From Pithys albifrons albifrons (taxonomy: Eukaryota; Chordata; Aves; Passeriformes; Thamnophilidae), in the NCBI RefSeq assembly GCF_047495875.1, contig NC_092467.1:25067066-25131065 (forward strand): a stretch of DNA of 64,000 bases. The letters run 5' to 3'. The notes beneath the pieces were generated by a model. The model had not been told where the DNA came from. It did no database searches and worked only from the letters and a program-made list of their open reading frames with translations. Below are positions 46,501 to 60,000 of this stretch, piece after piece (position 1 is the stretch's first letter; every line of letters begins with the position of its first letter). Position numbers and translations under genes: made by a program.

Positions 46501-49500
46501 TCTGCCCCAATACCTTTTGCCAAAATGTCTGTTTACATATATAAAAAAGGAAAGCTGATTATTATTTTTAGCAGTTCTCCCTTTTCTTCCTTTGTGTGCA
46601 TAAAGCTTCTATAACACACCATATTCAGCTAGGATGTCTCAGGGCAGGCTTATTCCTGTGCTGAATAACCATGGCAAGTGAGAGGAAAGAACTGGTGTCC
46701 CTCTTGCACTGTTACTCTGTGCGTCTCTAAGGATTTTGAGACAGTTAAGAAGCAATCAGGTATAAGAGAAAGATGCCAGAAGAAATAAAAATAATGGGGG
46801 TAGTCTTTGCCTTCAATAGTGGCTTCAGCAGTAAAGCCATGTACCGTCAGACCTGCTCTGGGTCCCTGCTTGTGCCTGCTCTTGGTATGCACGTCTGCAC
46901 AGTGTGTACCTGGTGTGGTACAGGGACAAGGCACCAGTTCCATATCACCTGTCTTTCGACATAGTCTAAACTGGGAAATCCAGCTGGTAGCAGGTAACAC
47001 AATGCCAGGCTTGCCTTCAGCACTGGGGGTTTGAAGTGTGACAGCAGCAAAGGCTGCATTGCTGAATGCAGGTCCCCTGGGAGTGCAGGAACGAGGAGAG
47101 CTGCCTGCTAGGATGTTGCTGCTGACAGGTGAAGGCAAAGTGGAATGAAAGCTCTTGCAGGGAGCAGACCTGCTGTCTGTGGGCATGAGAGACCAGGGCA
47201 TTACAAGGCAGAGACTGTGATCCCTTGTGTTTGGGTCCCACTTGTGTCTATGTGACTCCTGAGCAGTTCACTTCCCGTTGCTTGAGTTGCTTCCTGGGAT
47301 GGGGGGAATAACCTCTGCTCATTTGGAATCTAAAGGTAGAATAGGTGCAAGAGAAACATCCCTGAGTGTTTTAGGTTTAAGTCCTTACTAGGAATCTGTT
47401 TCACAAATACCTACTGCAGGCTGTTTTCAAACAAAGATCCTGCCAGGAGTTTGTGGTGCAGGTCACTCCAAACCCAGTGATGTTACCCCTGCCCCGCCCC
47501 TCTCCTTGCAAATGTTTTTTTTCATTTGTTCCATTGTGACTTTTGAACTGCCTCTGTTTTAAGACTAAAATGAGAGAGATAAAATGTTTTTAATTTTAAT
47601 TAAAACAAAGTTTATTTTATTTCATTAGCTAGCCATGTTATTTCAGGGCTTGACAGTAAAGTTATATGTTACCCTGTGGGTACTTCTAATTGTGTTAGAG
47701 GGTTTTTAGTTCATTCTGTCCAGAACAGTTTGACTCCTGTGCTGATCTCCATCCTCCCGCAGCCTTGAACCAGCACAGCTAATGAAAAACACTCCAGTAA
47801 TAACAGGGGGCTCTCAAGGGCTCTGGATAATTGGGAAACGGTACTATTAATTTTACTGGAAGGCAAGCAGGCTGAGCTCTCAGAGCCTCCTGCTAAAGAT
47901 ACCAAGAAACAGGGCCTGATCATTTTGAAGGAAAGATAAGAATGTGGAAACTGGTCAAAGTAAACCTACAGATCTAGGGAAAATACTCTGTCAGTAAATG
48001 TCAACATAGAGACATATCAGACTGAGGTAGCCCTTCGTCTACTGAATTCCTATGAGTGAGGCAGAATGTGAGATCCTCCTCAGCCTGCTGTTCAGAGATA
48101 GATTGCCAGTGGTGCAGCTTATAAGAGACCAGTGGGAAAATCTTATGTTCAAGGTGAAAACTTGGGACTATCCAGGCTTTTTGTTTGTTTGTTTATTTTT
48201 TTTTTCCTTTATGCTAGAATAGCTCCTGCTCTATTCTGGGGCCATTTGGGCCAGTCCTGGACACCTCGTCCCTCTGCTGCCTCTGACAGCATCAGTACAA
48301 TATACTTGGAAAAGAGAGATAGGAAACCAAGAGGAGGGTGCTGGGGTCTATGCTTCCTGCACGCAAAACCTTTTCCCATTCATTAGGAGTTACAGATTTG
48401 GTTAAATCCCAGTCATAAATCCTGGTATCTTGTGCAGCGTGAACCCGTGGTGGCTGTAAAACACTTTTGCAGGGGAACCTGAATAGAGAATTACACTGAT
48501 TTAGAGGTGTTTTATCTGCCATCCCTGGTATAACTGCAGTCGCTGCTGCTGGAGTTTTGGTGCCTGGAATTTATTTGCTCCAGCAGAGAAGGTGCAAAGG
48601 AAGGGGTGTGACAGTTTAATTCTTCTCTTGTGTTCCTTGCACAGTTATAATGTTTTCAAAAAATATTTAATAGGCATTTAAAGCTAAATGAATCATGTGT
48701 GGAATGGAAGGGTGTTTTGAGGATAGTTGGTAAAGCAGGATAGAGGAGGTTTAGGTTCAGCTCCCTTATTTTGTCCCAGGCTTTAGGACTACAGAAGGCA
48801 GATAGGAGCTTAATTTCCAGCAAGCCAGCCAAGTACCTCTAACTTAATGAGTCAAATCTCTTTATGCCTCTTTTCATTCCCATTTAGTGGTGCATGGGGA
48901 AGTATTATCTCAAGCCTGGGTAGCACATCAGCTGTCTTGCCAATTTCCCTTGCTGTTTCTCTTGTTGGTTGGCATTGTAGGCTTACATAATTTTGTAAAA
49001 ATATGAACTTCTTTTAAGTTGTTTGATCCAGTGCTTGGATTTCCAACCAGATTGCACTGTACTTAACCTTCAGTATGTTATTGTTTTAGTAGTTTTGTCC
49101 AATATGAATAACACCTTATACCATAACATCCTCAGTGAATGTAGAAAGAAGTTCCAAAAGAACTGCAAAGTATTCCAGGAAAGTCAAGCTGTATGGCTTA
49201 TTTGATTTTTCTGTTTAGCCTCCTAAAGTAGTCAGAGAAGGGAGAATAAAAACATTACAAAGGATACGTTGCTGGATAAAAGATATTCCATTACAAATGC
49301 TGTCAACATTAATAACTTGGATCTCTTCAAAAGTGCTCTGAGTTGTCAATAAGAAACAGAAATGAACCAAGATAAAACTGATCTGTCAGAAAGCAGATCA
49401 TATCAGAAAGATAATAGAATCAAATTAATTTATGGTGAGGAGATTTCACAACAGACAACGAGGCAATACTGAAAGCCACAGTCCAATGTAATCCCTTTGA

Positions 49501-52500
49501 AGAAACATTGTACTTACTACAGCTGTGATGATTGCAAATGTTTGGCTTGAAAAGGCTGTGTTGCAGTCTGGAGAAAAAAAACCAGGCTATTTATGGTCTC
49601 CAGTTTTTAAAGATGGGAGCTTAAACAAATAAGCCTGGAGAAATATGAGCTGAAGCTTAATATTTCTGTCTTCATTTAAGAAGGGATGGTTAGAAAATAG
49701 ATCTGCCGGCCTGGGGGAAATTTGGATGTGTCAACATTTTGTTGGGCTTTTGAGATTTTTGGTCCCCAGTTAAGATAAGGTCCAAATAACCTGTTTCCAT
49801 TTAATAAAAAGTTTCGATTGAGTGGTGTCAAAATGTTTAATTCTGTCATTCTCCTCACAAACTTCGACTGCTTCAAAATAAATTATTTCATTTGCAGTGA
49901 CCATTTTGACTTGGAAAAGCATGATTTTAAATTTAACTTGACCCAGAACACTTCCAACTGGAAAGTGAAACCTGGTATTTATAAAGGATGCTTTCTGTTT
50001 CACGGAGTAGCTCTACTTCCCTAGAATTTGACATTTTCTCTTGCTTGGGGAGTGGAAGGAGGAAAAGGCTATGTGGATTAAGGTTTGTTGTCAAGAAGAG
50101 GAAAGAAAAGAAAACTTCTTGTAATACAAAATTAGGACTATAGCTGTAATCCTACTTAAATTTGCTTAATGACTAATGCATGTGGAGCTGTGACTCTCCC
50201 ATGGTTTAAGATCTGTCCTCATTACTCCTTGTGATTCTGATCTTCCTTTCTCAAACTCTGGATAGGGTGGAGAGCTGGGCTGCCTTTGGAGAGGGATCAA
50301 GTTCATGTCCAGTATGATCTGGAAGGTCTACAACTCTCTCATTTTTAGTCCTGGTCTTGCCTTCATAAACCTGACCTTAGAAGAGTTTGTATTATGTGGC
50401 TTGCAGGGTGAAGTTGGTAATATAGTCCTTTTCTCATCCCTGAACCAAATCACGCTTGGATATGCTTTGTTTTTTTTGCACATTCTGCATCATCTTGTTT
50501 GGTAGAGGAGAAATATCCCCTTTGCTGTATCTGAGAGGGGCTGCTGAGTTCTCAAACAGACCAATATGTACTTTGAAGCCTGAGATGCTGGCACTGCCCT
50601 CCCTCAAAGGAAAAGGGGCTTGGTGCTGTTGAGAATTGTGACAAGGGCAGTTTCTGCCCCTGCATATCTGGAGGCAGGCAGGAAAGGGGTGAAAACAGAC
50701 TGCAGGTTATAGGATTGGGGTGTTGTTTTTGCTCTGACTGGTACCATGACCCAAGAAAGCCTGAACTCCTGGCTTAGGGAGCAAGAAGATGGAGTCCTAG
50801 AGCTGCCCTACCCATGCCAGTGACTGTGCATGTTGCTTTGAGAAGCCCTGCGGGCTGTTTTGAAGCGGGTGCTGTGTGTGGGAGACGCGTTGCTTCTTCC
50901 TCCTCCACCCTCTTTCATCACCCCCAAAGGGACTGTGTTCCAGCTGAATTGAACTTCCTCCAGTGGCTTCAGATGTGTTTGCAGAGTTCTCGGTCTCTTT
51001 TCACCACCCCATCATCTTTTTGCTGTAAGTTTCTAACGGTGTTGTTGGATTTGGAATTCTGTGGCTGAAATCAAATTGAGGGGTGGGAATATCTAGCAGA
51101 GAAATCAGAGGGGAAAAAGGTCCCCACCATCTGTCTCCCCTCTGCCTTGTTCCCTGTGTTGCTTGCACATCAAAATAAACAACCTGAATTTAAACTATGT
51201 GTTTTCTTTCTTGCCATCAGGGCTGTCTGTGCCTGCCAGACCTGTGTGTGGGCATCTTCTGCAGTGCACTTAGCACTGACTCCCCCCAAGGCTTAATGAC
51301 AAGTTCTCACTTTGTTTGTTGTTGTTTGTTTTGTTTTGTTTTTTCTCCTTCCAGCCAAGCTGACATTTAATTCTGCCTCAGCCAGTTAAATATAACCCTG
51401 AAACCTGTGGGTGAGAAAATGTGGCTCTCTGTCACGCTCATTTCAGAGCAGCCAATTAGCAGTGGTGATCCTTGGGACTTGGCAGCCTCTTCTTGGGCAC
51501 CTGGCAGCCCTGGCCCTGCCTGTCATTCTCGGGATAATGTGCTAGGAAATGGTCTTGTGGTTTGCTAAGAAAAGCAAAAAAAACTCCCTCTTCCCTGCCT
51601 TTGCAACCCAACAACCTGTGGCCATAATTGATTTGCAAGATTTGCAGTCAGGATGTGGCTTTGTTGCAGATGAAGCTGGTGAGTAGCCTGCTCCTTGCTG
51701 GCTCTTTTCCTGATTCTCTCTGGTCCAGCAATTTTCTACATCCAAAGACATCCCAGTTTGGAGGTGCTGGTGGGACACAGCTCCCTCTTCTACCTCACGC
51801 GTTATTTTACCACCTTAATTCACCTACTGCATTGCTGATGCCATGCCTCCTGTCCCTGTGAGCTTTTCACCAGGGATTGCTGTCCTCCCAGGTGCAAAGA
51901 TACCACACACTGCGCAGGGTCAGCCCACAGCGTGTCCAATTCAGTGCTGATAATTGGGAAAAAGGAGGTGAGAGCAGAGTGATTCTTCTCCTGACACTTG
52001 TACTGTGCTGTAAGTTTAGCAGGGTGGTGAGGAGTCAGTGACAGGTCTAGCATTGAATTTGTCTTGTCCTGTTTAATATTTTTTAATTGTTTTAACTCAG
52101 CTGTGAAAGACTTCTTGGTCTCCATGGTGCCTTGGTAAAGGCTTCTGCTGCTGCTGTCCATTTTCCTGATCTCTCCAGCAGCAACCCTTTTCTTGCAGTG
52201 CTGTAAGAAACTGGTTAATTGTGTCCCCCAGAGTTGTCCTCTCTTTACACGGAAAACATCAGAAGCTCTGTCAGTGCAAATGTACCTTTCTGAGTTTGCA
52301 GGTAATGGAACCAAAGGGAAAAAAAAAAGAAGGCAGGAAACCTGGGCTAGTTTAAGCCATTTATGGCTGGGTTTATTCAGATCCCTGCTGTCTCTGAGCC
52401 AGGGCTCTCTCTCCTTCCCAGAAATTCTACTCCCTGTCTGTTATGCTTTTAGGACCTGCATTTTCACTTGCCATGAGTTTGCTAATTCTGACTTGATTCC

Positions 52501-53460
52501 TGCCCTTCTCCCACTTCTGCCAAGCTGAGTATGGTGCAGGGTGAACCTCCAGGGTGGAGGACACCTGTGTTGTCCATTAGGTACTGCTGAATGGGGCCAG
52601 CTGGGGCTGCCATCAGCCCTCTGACCCCTGTGCAGTTAGCTTCTGGTGGGAATAAGTCCTCATGATCATAGAGCAGGCGATACAGTGGCAATCCAGCAAA
52701 CAGATGAACATATGATATTCATAAATGAACAGGGATGATTCCCTGTCTGCTACAGCAGGAATCTGGGATTAACTCTGTGCTGGTCTCTGAGGCTTAGTTG
52801 CTGTCTGTTATCACTTCTTATCTGGCAGTCCTGTGTGCTGCCATGTGACATCTGTTCTTGTGACTGTTGATACCTTGCTATGGATGGGTGCTATCCAAAA
52901 TCCCCTGCAGGCAAGGGAGGTGGAGATGGTGCCTTACACCTCCTGGACAAATGTTGCCCATGAGCAGGTATTGGTATTGGAGACAAGGTGATGGTTTGGT
53001 GAAGGGTCTCTGAACCCATCTCTAGTTAATAACTCATGTCTGGGGAATGGCCCAGCTTAGGTTTTCTGACTTAAACTCAAGCATGATAGATACCTTGTGC
53101 ATGGTGCTTAGACATCATCATCACCTCTGTGTTTTACATCTGGCTGTAGGTTATCTTCAAAACATTTGCAGCAAAATAGCTCCTCAGAACAATGTTTTCT
53201 CTTAGTGTTGAGACATATTTTCCTTGTACTCCTTTGATTTTTATCTTCTCCACATTTTCTGTATGTCACCCTAACAAGTCATAGAGGCTGGACAGCGTCC
53301 ATATCACATCAATACTGAATTTCATTATATACAAACATCAATCTGGCTCTGGGCTGCCTTTTTAAACTGTCATCCAACCTGGTGGTGTTCAGTTTCTGTT
53401 TAGGTCTGACCGTGGAAAAGCATCAGTTCAAAGCTTGTTCCCCATAATGTTAGATCAAAA
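43599..53460. other. Gene desert
   Basis: No gene is recognised. AT-rich motif-dense blocks lie near 44,420-44,820, 47,575-47,690 and 49,230-49,680. A T/G low-complexity run lies at 51,311-51,346. The longest minus-strand open frame (46,650-47,201, 183 codons) shows no domain and is within chance expectation for this much sequence. Confidence 0.5.
51311..51346 (+). repeat. TTTG/TTG low-complexity run
   Basis: About 36 bp of T and G only, in TTTGTTTG, TTGTTG and TTTTG units. Confidence 0.75.
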
Positions 53461-53811
53461 CAGTTCCTCTGTGTGTTTATAATAAAAATATATTTTCACC
53501 AGCTCTTGGGAGCATTGACATTTTCATCAAGGCAATTTTCTATGGCCCCAATCCATCACAGCACACGAGCTGTTCCATTGGTTCCAGTATGACTACTCAT
53601 TGCTTAAAGTAAATTGTTTGCTTAAAAGCTTGTTGGATCAGGGCCTATAAGCGAGAAAAGATTGCTGATTAGAAAGTGCATTTGTTTCTGTTGTGGGATT
53701 TGATGGCAAATTAAGGACACTAGGAGGATTCCAAGATTAATGTCTCTATATTTTGGGAAAGAAATATTTTAATACTTTCACATTATTGAGGCCCTATAAT
53801 AAACAGAGCTT

Positions 53812-53819
53812 ATGCAAAT
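53812..53819 (+). promoter_or_regulatory. Octamer motif ATGCAAAT (POU-type)
   Basis: An exact octamer ATGCAAAT, the classic POU-domain (OCT) site, within an AT-rich block that also has TAATGAG and TTAATGAAAG. An exact 8-mer can occur by chance; the surrounding motif density raises interest. Confidence 0.35.
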
Positions 53820-55104
53820 GGGGCACTAAAGACCAAATCCCAGACACTAATGAGGTTCAGTGAGAATCAACTGAAGGCAGAATTAATCTCTGAGAGAACT
53901 AAATGGCTATTTTCATGCTTATGAACTTAACATACTTTCAACTCCATCTTAATGAAAGACATGCTCAGTTCACTGTTAAAAGAGGCACTTAAAAGGTATT
54001 AGAGGCATAAGTCCAGCTGTTAGAAACTCCAATAAATTTGGATTAGGTCTCCACTGTTTGAGTAGCGTGTGTGGGTGCCTGACCTCAAAGCAAGTTGTTG
54101 GTTTTTTAACTTTTTGATATATAGCATTACATCAGGTTAATTGCATGTTGTTGTATTTCATGTCATCCCACCACAAACCCATGTGCATCGTGGCATGGTA
54201 TTGGAGAGCAGGGCATTGGGATCCTCTTGGAGGGCTGGGGCATCCTGGCTGCCTGTCCACTACCCAGCCCTCCCCTGAGATGGATGCTTCACATGGGGTA
54301 GTTGCTTGGCTTTACAGTACACAACTGGCTCCCTGCCCTCCCCTCTCCGGCCCATATTTTCATTCTCTTGAGTAAATTCCCATCTTTCGCCTCACTTGTT
54401 AACTAAGTCTATTTTTAAAATTTTGTTTTGGTGTGTTGGAGCAAAATGCCAATGTTACAGGGCAGAATCAAGAGCCTGAATTGATAGGGCTTTGCAAATT
54501 TTGTCTTGCTGGCTCTGGTACAATATTTGGTCCTTCTGCTGTTTTGCTACAAATTCCTGGCCACCCATGGAATGGATCATGCATGGGCAGGGCACGTTCA
54601 GATTTACGGCCGCATCTGTGTAGATGGGTCTAGATAACAACAAACCTTTTGCTCTGAAGGCGCTACAGCCGCTATGACAAAAGAGACAGCTTAAAATTGC
54701 ATTTCCATTTAAAGTAACACCAAGCACTGCAGCCAGCCCAGCCATGTGAGGGAAATATAAAGCTCTGCGATAGGGAGCGAGTGAGGAGAGGGGGGGAAAA
54801 AAATCTGGGTAGCAAGTAACTAAAATAGATGAAGTGGAACAGTTGGAAATCTCAACTTGAGTGACAAGGGAGAAAGAAGAGATCCAAAGTCAGCAGCAGA
54901 TGACTCTGGTCTCACATCCCGTCCCTCTCCCCCCTCCCTTGCCACCGTCACTGCCGCTTTCCCAGCAAAAGCAGGAAAAAAACAGAACGCCTTTTCCAGA
55001 TCGGGGGCTGAGTGGCCTCACATGTTGACACAGCAATAATTTTTAATGAGAAATTTTTAGTATTTGTGTGGGAGAAGTTAGCATTGTGTACACAGATGCC
55101 TCTC

Positions 55105-55159
55105 CGGCCACCACGCCGTGGTCCGGGCTCGGCCACGTCCCCCTCCGGCACGGCCTGCG
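55105..55159. other. Isolated CpG cluster in CpG-poor desert
   Basis: Nine CpG dinucleotides fall within 55 bp (55105, 55114, 55117, 55124, 55130, 55136, 55146, 55151 and 55158), flanked by AT-rich CpG-poor DNA. It is far too short for a standard CpG island. Confidence 0.7.
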
Positions 55160-57000
55160 GGGTCCCAAGGCAGATTCCTTTCAGGCAAAGGGAAACATTT
55201 AGGCTTGCTCACCTTTGAACTGCATGCGATGGTGTTTACCTTGGCAAGACAAAGTGGCAGTTTTACAGATATTAAAAACAGTCCTGAGGGGAATCTGGAG
55301 GCCTTCTTATATTTTAATCACCCAATTTAGCCAGCCTGAGGAGTTGGCTAGAGGGAAAACGTGTGGCAAATCTTGTTTCGTTTTATTTTTTAAAAAGGAG
55401 GTTTAGGAGAAAATAGCCCAGTGCCAAAACAAGAAGAGAGAAAAATAATGCACATTTTATTTTTTTTACCCTCCCCTCTCAGGGGGGAAAAAAAAAGTGG
55501 GAATTCTCATATTAATCTGTAGCACCTCCATGCTCCATATGGTTTCTTTTTCAGCATTTCCTGCAGGGCTGTGCTCTACCTCAGCTAACCCCACTCCCCT
55601 CGCCCTCCCCGAGTGCGTTCCTCTTCTAATTTGATTTCTACCTGTCAGGAAAGATGGGTGCAAATGGGTTTTGCCCACATCTTGAAGCAAGACATCCCCT
55701 CCCTGCCAGCACTCCCTCTGGTGTGCGTAATTAAAAAGAAAATTGGGGTTTTGTGGGGGAAGAGATTCAAAGGAGTCATGAGTGATGTCTGAAGTTATGC
55801 TGAGGTCAGGACCTTGCTTATTGATTTTCTAACACAGCAGAACCATGTACAAAAGGAAGAGACCTCCTTGCCTCCCCTTGATCCAAGATACTCCTCCAGC
55901 TTGTAAAATAAAATAAAACAAAAAAAAGGAAAAAAGAATCTGGCTGCAAGCAGTCAGGCTTCAACCAGGCTGTCAGACAGCTCTCTGCAGGAACACAATC
56001 CATGTTGATTTTACAGAGAAGGTTGTTATCCAGATTTCACCACTGATTTATTGTTTTTTAACCAGCTCCTTATGCTAGATTTTTTAAAAAAAAGTCCTTT
56101 TGCACTTTGCAAATGAGAGGACTCACTGGTGTTTGGATAGTGGTGGAGGTGCCCTGCTCCTGCTGAGCTGGGGAGGAGCAGGGTGAGGTTGCTGCCATCC
56201 TCTAGCCCCTGCCACCAGCCACCTGTGATGCTTTCCTTAATATTTGTCAGAATTTATACATTCCAGGGCTAATGCCTGATAACATACTCTTGTGTCTGCT
56301 CTGCCCATGAGCTGCAGTGGGGCGGCCTGGCTTTGAGATGCTAAGACCTCTTTAGTTGCTTGAAGAGTAAGATGGGTATGTTGGAGACAGATCTGATGAA
56401 GCCCCATAGAATTAAAATGGCCAAATGCATCCCATCGCCTACATCTGCAGAATTCATTAGGCAAGCTTGATTGGCCTTTGTTAAACAAAGATGGGATAAG
56501 GTTTCATACTTTTTCTGTGGGAGTCGAGCTAAAGTTTCAGGCTGATGATTTAGTCAGGTGTAAGCATGAAGTTTCCAATTTAGAGAAATAAATCTAAAGT
56601 GATTTTATTATCCTCTGTTTTACCCTGACACCCTGCTTCACCCCGGCTCCCTGTCAGAGCACACATGACGTGTTTATACAGGCTGCACTGTAATCGACTG
56701 GCAGGCAATATAACATGAGACACAAAATGCATCTTGTACCTTACACAGGCTTTGGTAGCTTCTATATTCCATCATCTTCCTGCTCCTCTGCCAACAACTT
56801 TTCCTTTCTCTGAATCTCTCATATTCTGCCTGGCAAGGAGTGCATGCCCCGGCTTTGCGGAAAGAGTTGTCAGTGAGAGAGTTCCTTGTGTAGCCGCAAC
56901 TTTGTTTTGCTTCATTCCACGCATCTTCAAGGGAGATACTTGGATCAGAATAGGCACCCTGTGGCTGGAGTAATTTTAACAAATGTGTGCGCTTAAAACA

Positions 57001-60000
57001 CCCAAAAAGTGGTTTTTTGGTGGAAATCAGTAAAATTTTAAATGTTTGAAATAGTAAATTTCTTGTTTACTTATTTTCTGCATCAGAAGCAAATATTCTA
57101 TGAAAACTCTGTGTTAAGATTTTGACAATACACTCATGAAAAAAAATGTGATTAAATTGGCTGAAAATACCTGTTTTTCAAAGTTACTTAAATAAAAAGC
57201 AATATAAAAGTACAGATAATGATGTTGGGGGCAAGAAAGCAAGCTGCTTTGGCCAGGCTCTTTGCTCCCATTGATTAGAAGTCTGTGCAATTTAGTTGTT
57301 AGTTAGAACATAAGGACATGAAATGCAATAGGTCAAATTCATTTCTTCATCTCAGATATATCCTTGTTGACTTCAGTGAAGTTCCTTTAATGATGAATTT
57401 GTCCCGCTGGCTCAAAGATAAAAAGAAAAGTTATTTTTGTTTAATATTTCAACAAGGGGAAGAGGTTAGTGAGGGAATCTGGTTTGCACAAGTTGTGTTT
57501 TTCCACAAAGTTTAGCAAGGGCAGCCATCACCTAGCCAACTCTATTGTATATTTGTCTTGTTGAGGGCTGAGCACTTTCTCTATAGACTCTCCCAAGCCC
57601 TTGCAAGGCAATTTTTTCCAGATACAACCCACACAGGACATTCAAAGCCATGGTTTGTTTGTGTTCCTGTGAGCAGTGATGGGACCTGCTCTCCTTCAGG
57701 TGCCTGCTGATCTGATTTAATTTGTGGGAAGGCTTTTGGAGGTAGAGCAGTGTCTGTCTGTTGTCCCTGGCACTGCAGCAGCTGAGTGCCACCACCTGGT
57801 GCTCTCAGCAATGTGCCTAACCCTGGCCACATTGTGGTTCTTTCCCTGAGTGAGTCTCTTGTTCCTGGGCTTGTGTTTGCCTTAATGCACAATTTTGACC
57901 AACGTGACATCCTTGGTTTTCCCATACTTTCCTCTTGTGCGTTAGCAAGGCTTTTTTATGCCTCCATTAGGCCCTTTTGGCTGAGGACAGAGCAGTGAGA
58001 GAGGCATATAAAACCTAGGAATGCCTTTGGAGACCTTGTGAGGCAAAAGCCATCTCCAGCCAAGCTGCTTCCTCCTGTATCTAGACTGCATGGAAGACCA
58101 GAATTCCATGTTCCTAGTTCAAGTCAGATCAGGACTCAGCATATGTGATAGGCAGATGACTGAGCAGACTTGGATTTCTTATGGGACCAAACTGTGGGTA
58201 AACTTGGTGATCTGGGAATCCCTCCTATGCACCCTCTTGGAGCAGACAACTTGTGCTGTGTTGTTTGGCTGTTGTGATGTCTCTGCACATCTGTTTAGCA
58301 GCATGGATTGAGTTTATGGATGCTGGACAGATATGTGTGAAGAGTTGTTTCACTGCCTCATTCTCACTCCAGAAAGAATGGCCTCTTACCCAGGCAAGAA
58401 GTCTAAAGCTTCACTGGTCACTCTTCATCCTGGAGTTCAAGGCACCTGGCAGGTTTCTCTAACCCTTGGCTAACAGTAGCCTTTCTGCTGTGAGCAGTAT
58501 TGCTTTTAAACCTGGGAGCAAAATATTTTGATGAAAGAGAAGGAAACCTTTCCCATGCTCTTCTCATCCTAGTATCTATAGGTGTTTTCCAAAGTAATTG
58601 AAAACTATTGCAACTTGACAAATGAGACACACAAGTAGCATAGTGTGTGATTGGCAAACTTCTCTATCTAAGGTAAGATTTAGGGAGACCCCACCTTTCT
58701 CAAAATTAAAAGTCTTTAAATGGTAACATTTCTGGAAAAGAACTGTCATTTTTTTAGATGCTAAACTGACTGTGGTTAGTGACACAGCAGTGTTGCTTTA
58801 TTTCCCTCCTGGTCCACTGTGTTGATTATCATGATGTACTGCCCATGGCTACCTGTGAGAAGGCCCTCAGTGGTGGGGAAACGAAGAAAGTTTCTTCATG
58901 TGAGAACAACTTTAAGTTTTGACTGTGTTTGCATTTACCTGTGAAGAATGCTGCTGTTCATCCCTAGGTCACATCCTGACCCATAGCATGTGGAAATCTG
59001 AATGTAGGATGAAGATCTTCGGGCATGGGTTTGGGATGTCCCCAGGCACTGTTTCTTGATACACAATGGGCAGCCATTCCTGGGTCTCCTAGTTGTGTGG
59101 GCCCCATGGCTGTCTTTGCCCAGGAATAAGACCTTCAGAATAGAAAGGGAGAGAGCAAGAAAGACTGGAGAAAACAGATGTCAGGGGTTGAATGCAAAGT
59201 TAGAGGCTAAAACCTTGATGTAGCCACATGGCTGTGAGGGAGAGGGCAGAGATAGCAGCTGGCAGCATGTTCACATGGTGCTACCCTGCACTGACCTAGT
59301 GTCATTGCCCTTAGCATCTCCTGCTGTCCTGCTTCCTCCTGGCTTGCCCGGTAACCTTCATGCCAGCATGTCCCTGCTGCCACTCAAGTGGATGAGCATC
59401 AGCCTGGGAGACCACACGTGAACTTCTTGTGAGGTGCAGATGTTACAAAGTCAAAGCCTGGCCACCCTTGGTCTAGGAGGGACTTGGGTTTCCAGTGCCC
59501 CGGAGAAGCAGGAAGTGCAGGAGACATGGATATCATGAGAAAAGAATCGATAGTCCCCCCTCAGCCTGACCAAATATTGGTTTTGCCATTCGATTCGTAT
59601 CATTTTTCACCACCTCGCCAGCCCTCAGGGTGGGGGCTCCCACTCACAGCCCCACAAAGGGTGTTTTGGGAAGGGAGGGAGGCAGAGGAACCAGACCTCT
59701 CACCAGGCAGGGTGAGGACAAGGATCAGCCACCTTCTAAACTGACTCTAGCTGTGGGGCTGGCAGTGGTGGGGAAGGGGCGATTTTGTCATCCACTTTTT
59801 CCCCAAATCTGTAGCACTGTCCCATTAGCTAATGCTTACATTGGAAGAGATTTACTGTCTTGCATTCCCTGTCAAGTGCCCCCCACTGTGCTATGACTCT
59901 ATGTTTAAGGTTTGATATAAAATCCAGAGAATGCAAAGGATCTTCCTGGCTTTCATCAGTTTTGGAGTAGACTCCTAATTTTCAAATACAATCATTAATA

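Larger units (their letters stand above)
53461..57000. other. Intergenic interval with several candidate regulatory blocks
   Basis: No gene is recognised. AT-rich blocks at 53,560-54,010, 54,430-54,770 and 56,560-56,960 are unusually free of low-complexity sequence and dense in homeobox, POU, SOX and CRE-like motifs. A compact CpG cluster sits at 55,105-55,159. These look like conserved-element candidates, but no alignment is available here. Confidence 0.4.

Noticed and set aside
46650..47201. 183-codon minus-strand open frame
   Set aside because: No recognisable protein family and length within chance expectation; shadow frames overlap on the other strand.
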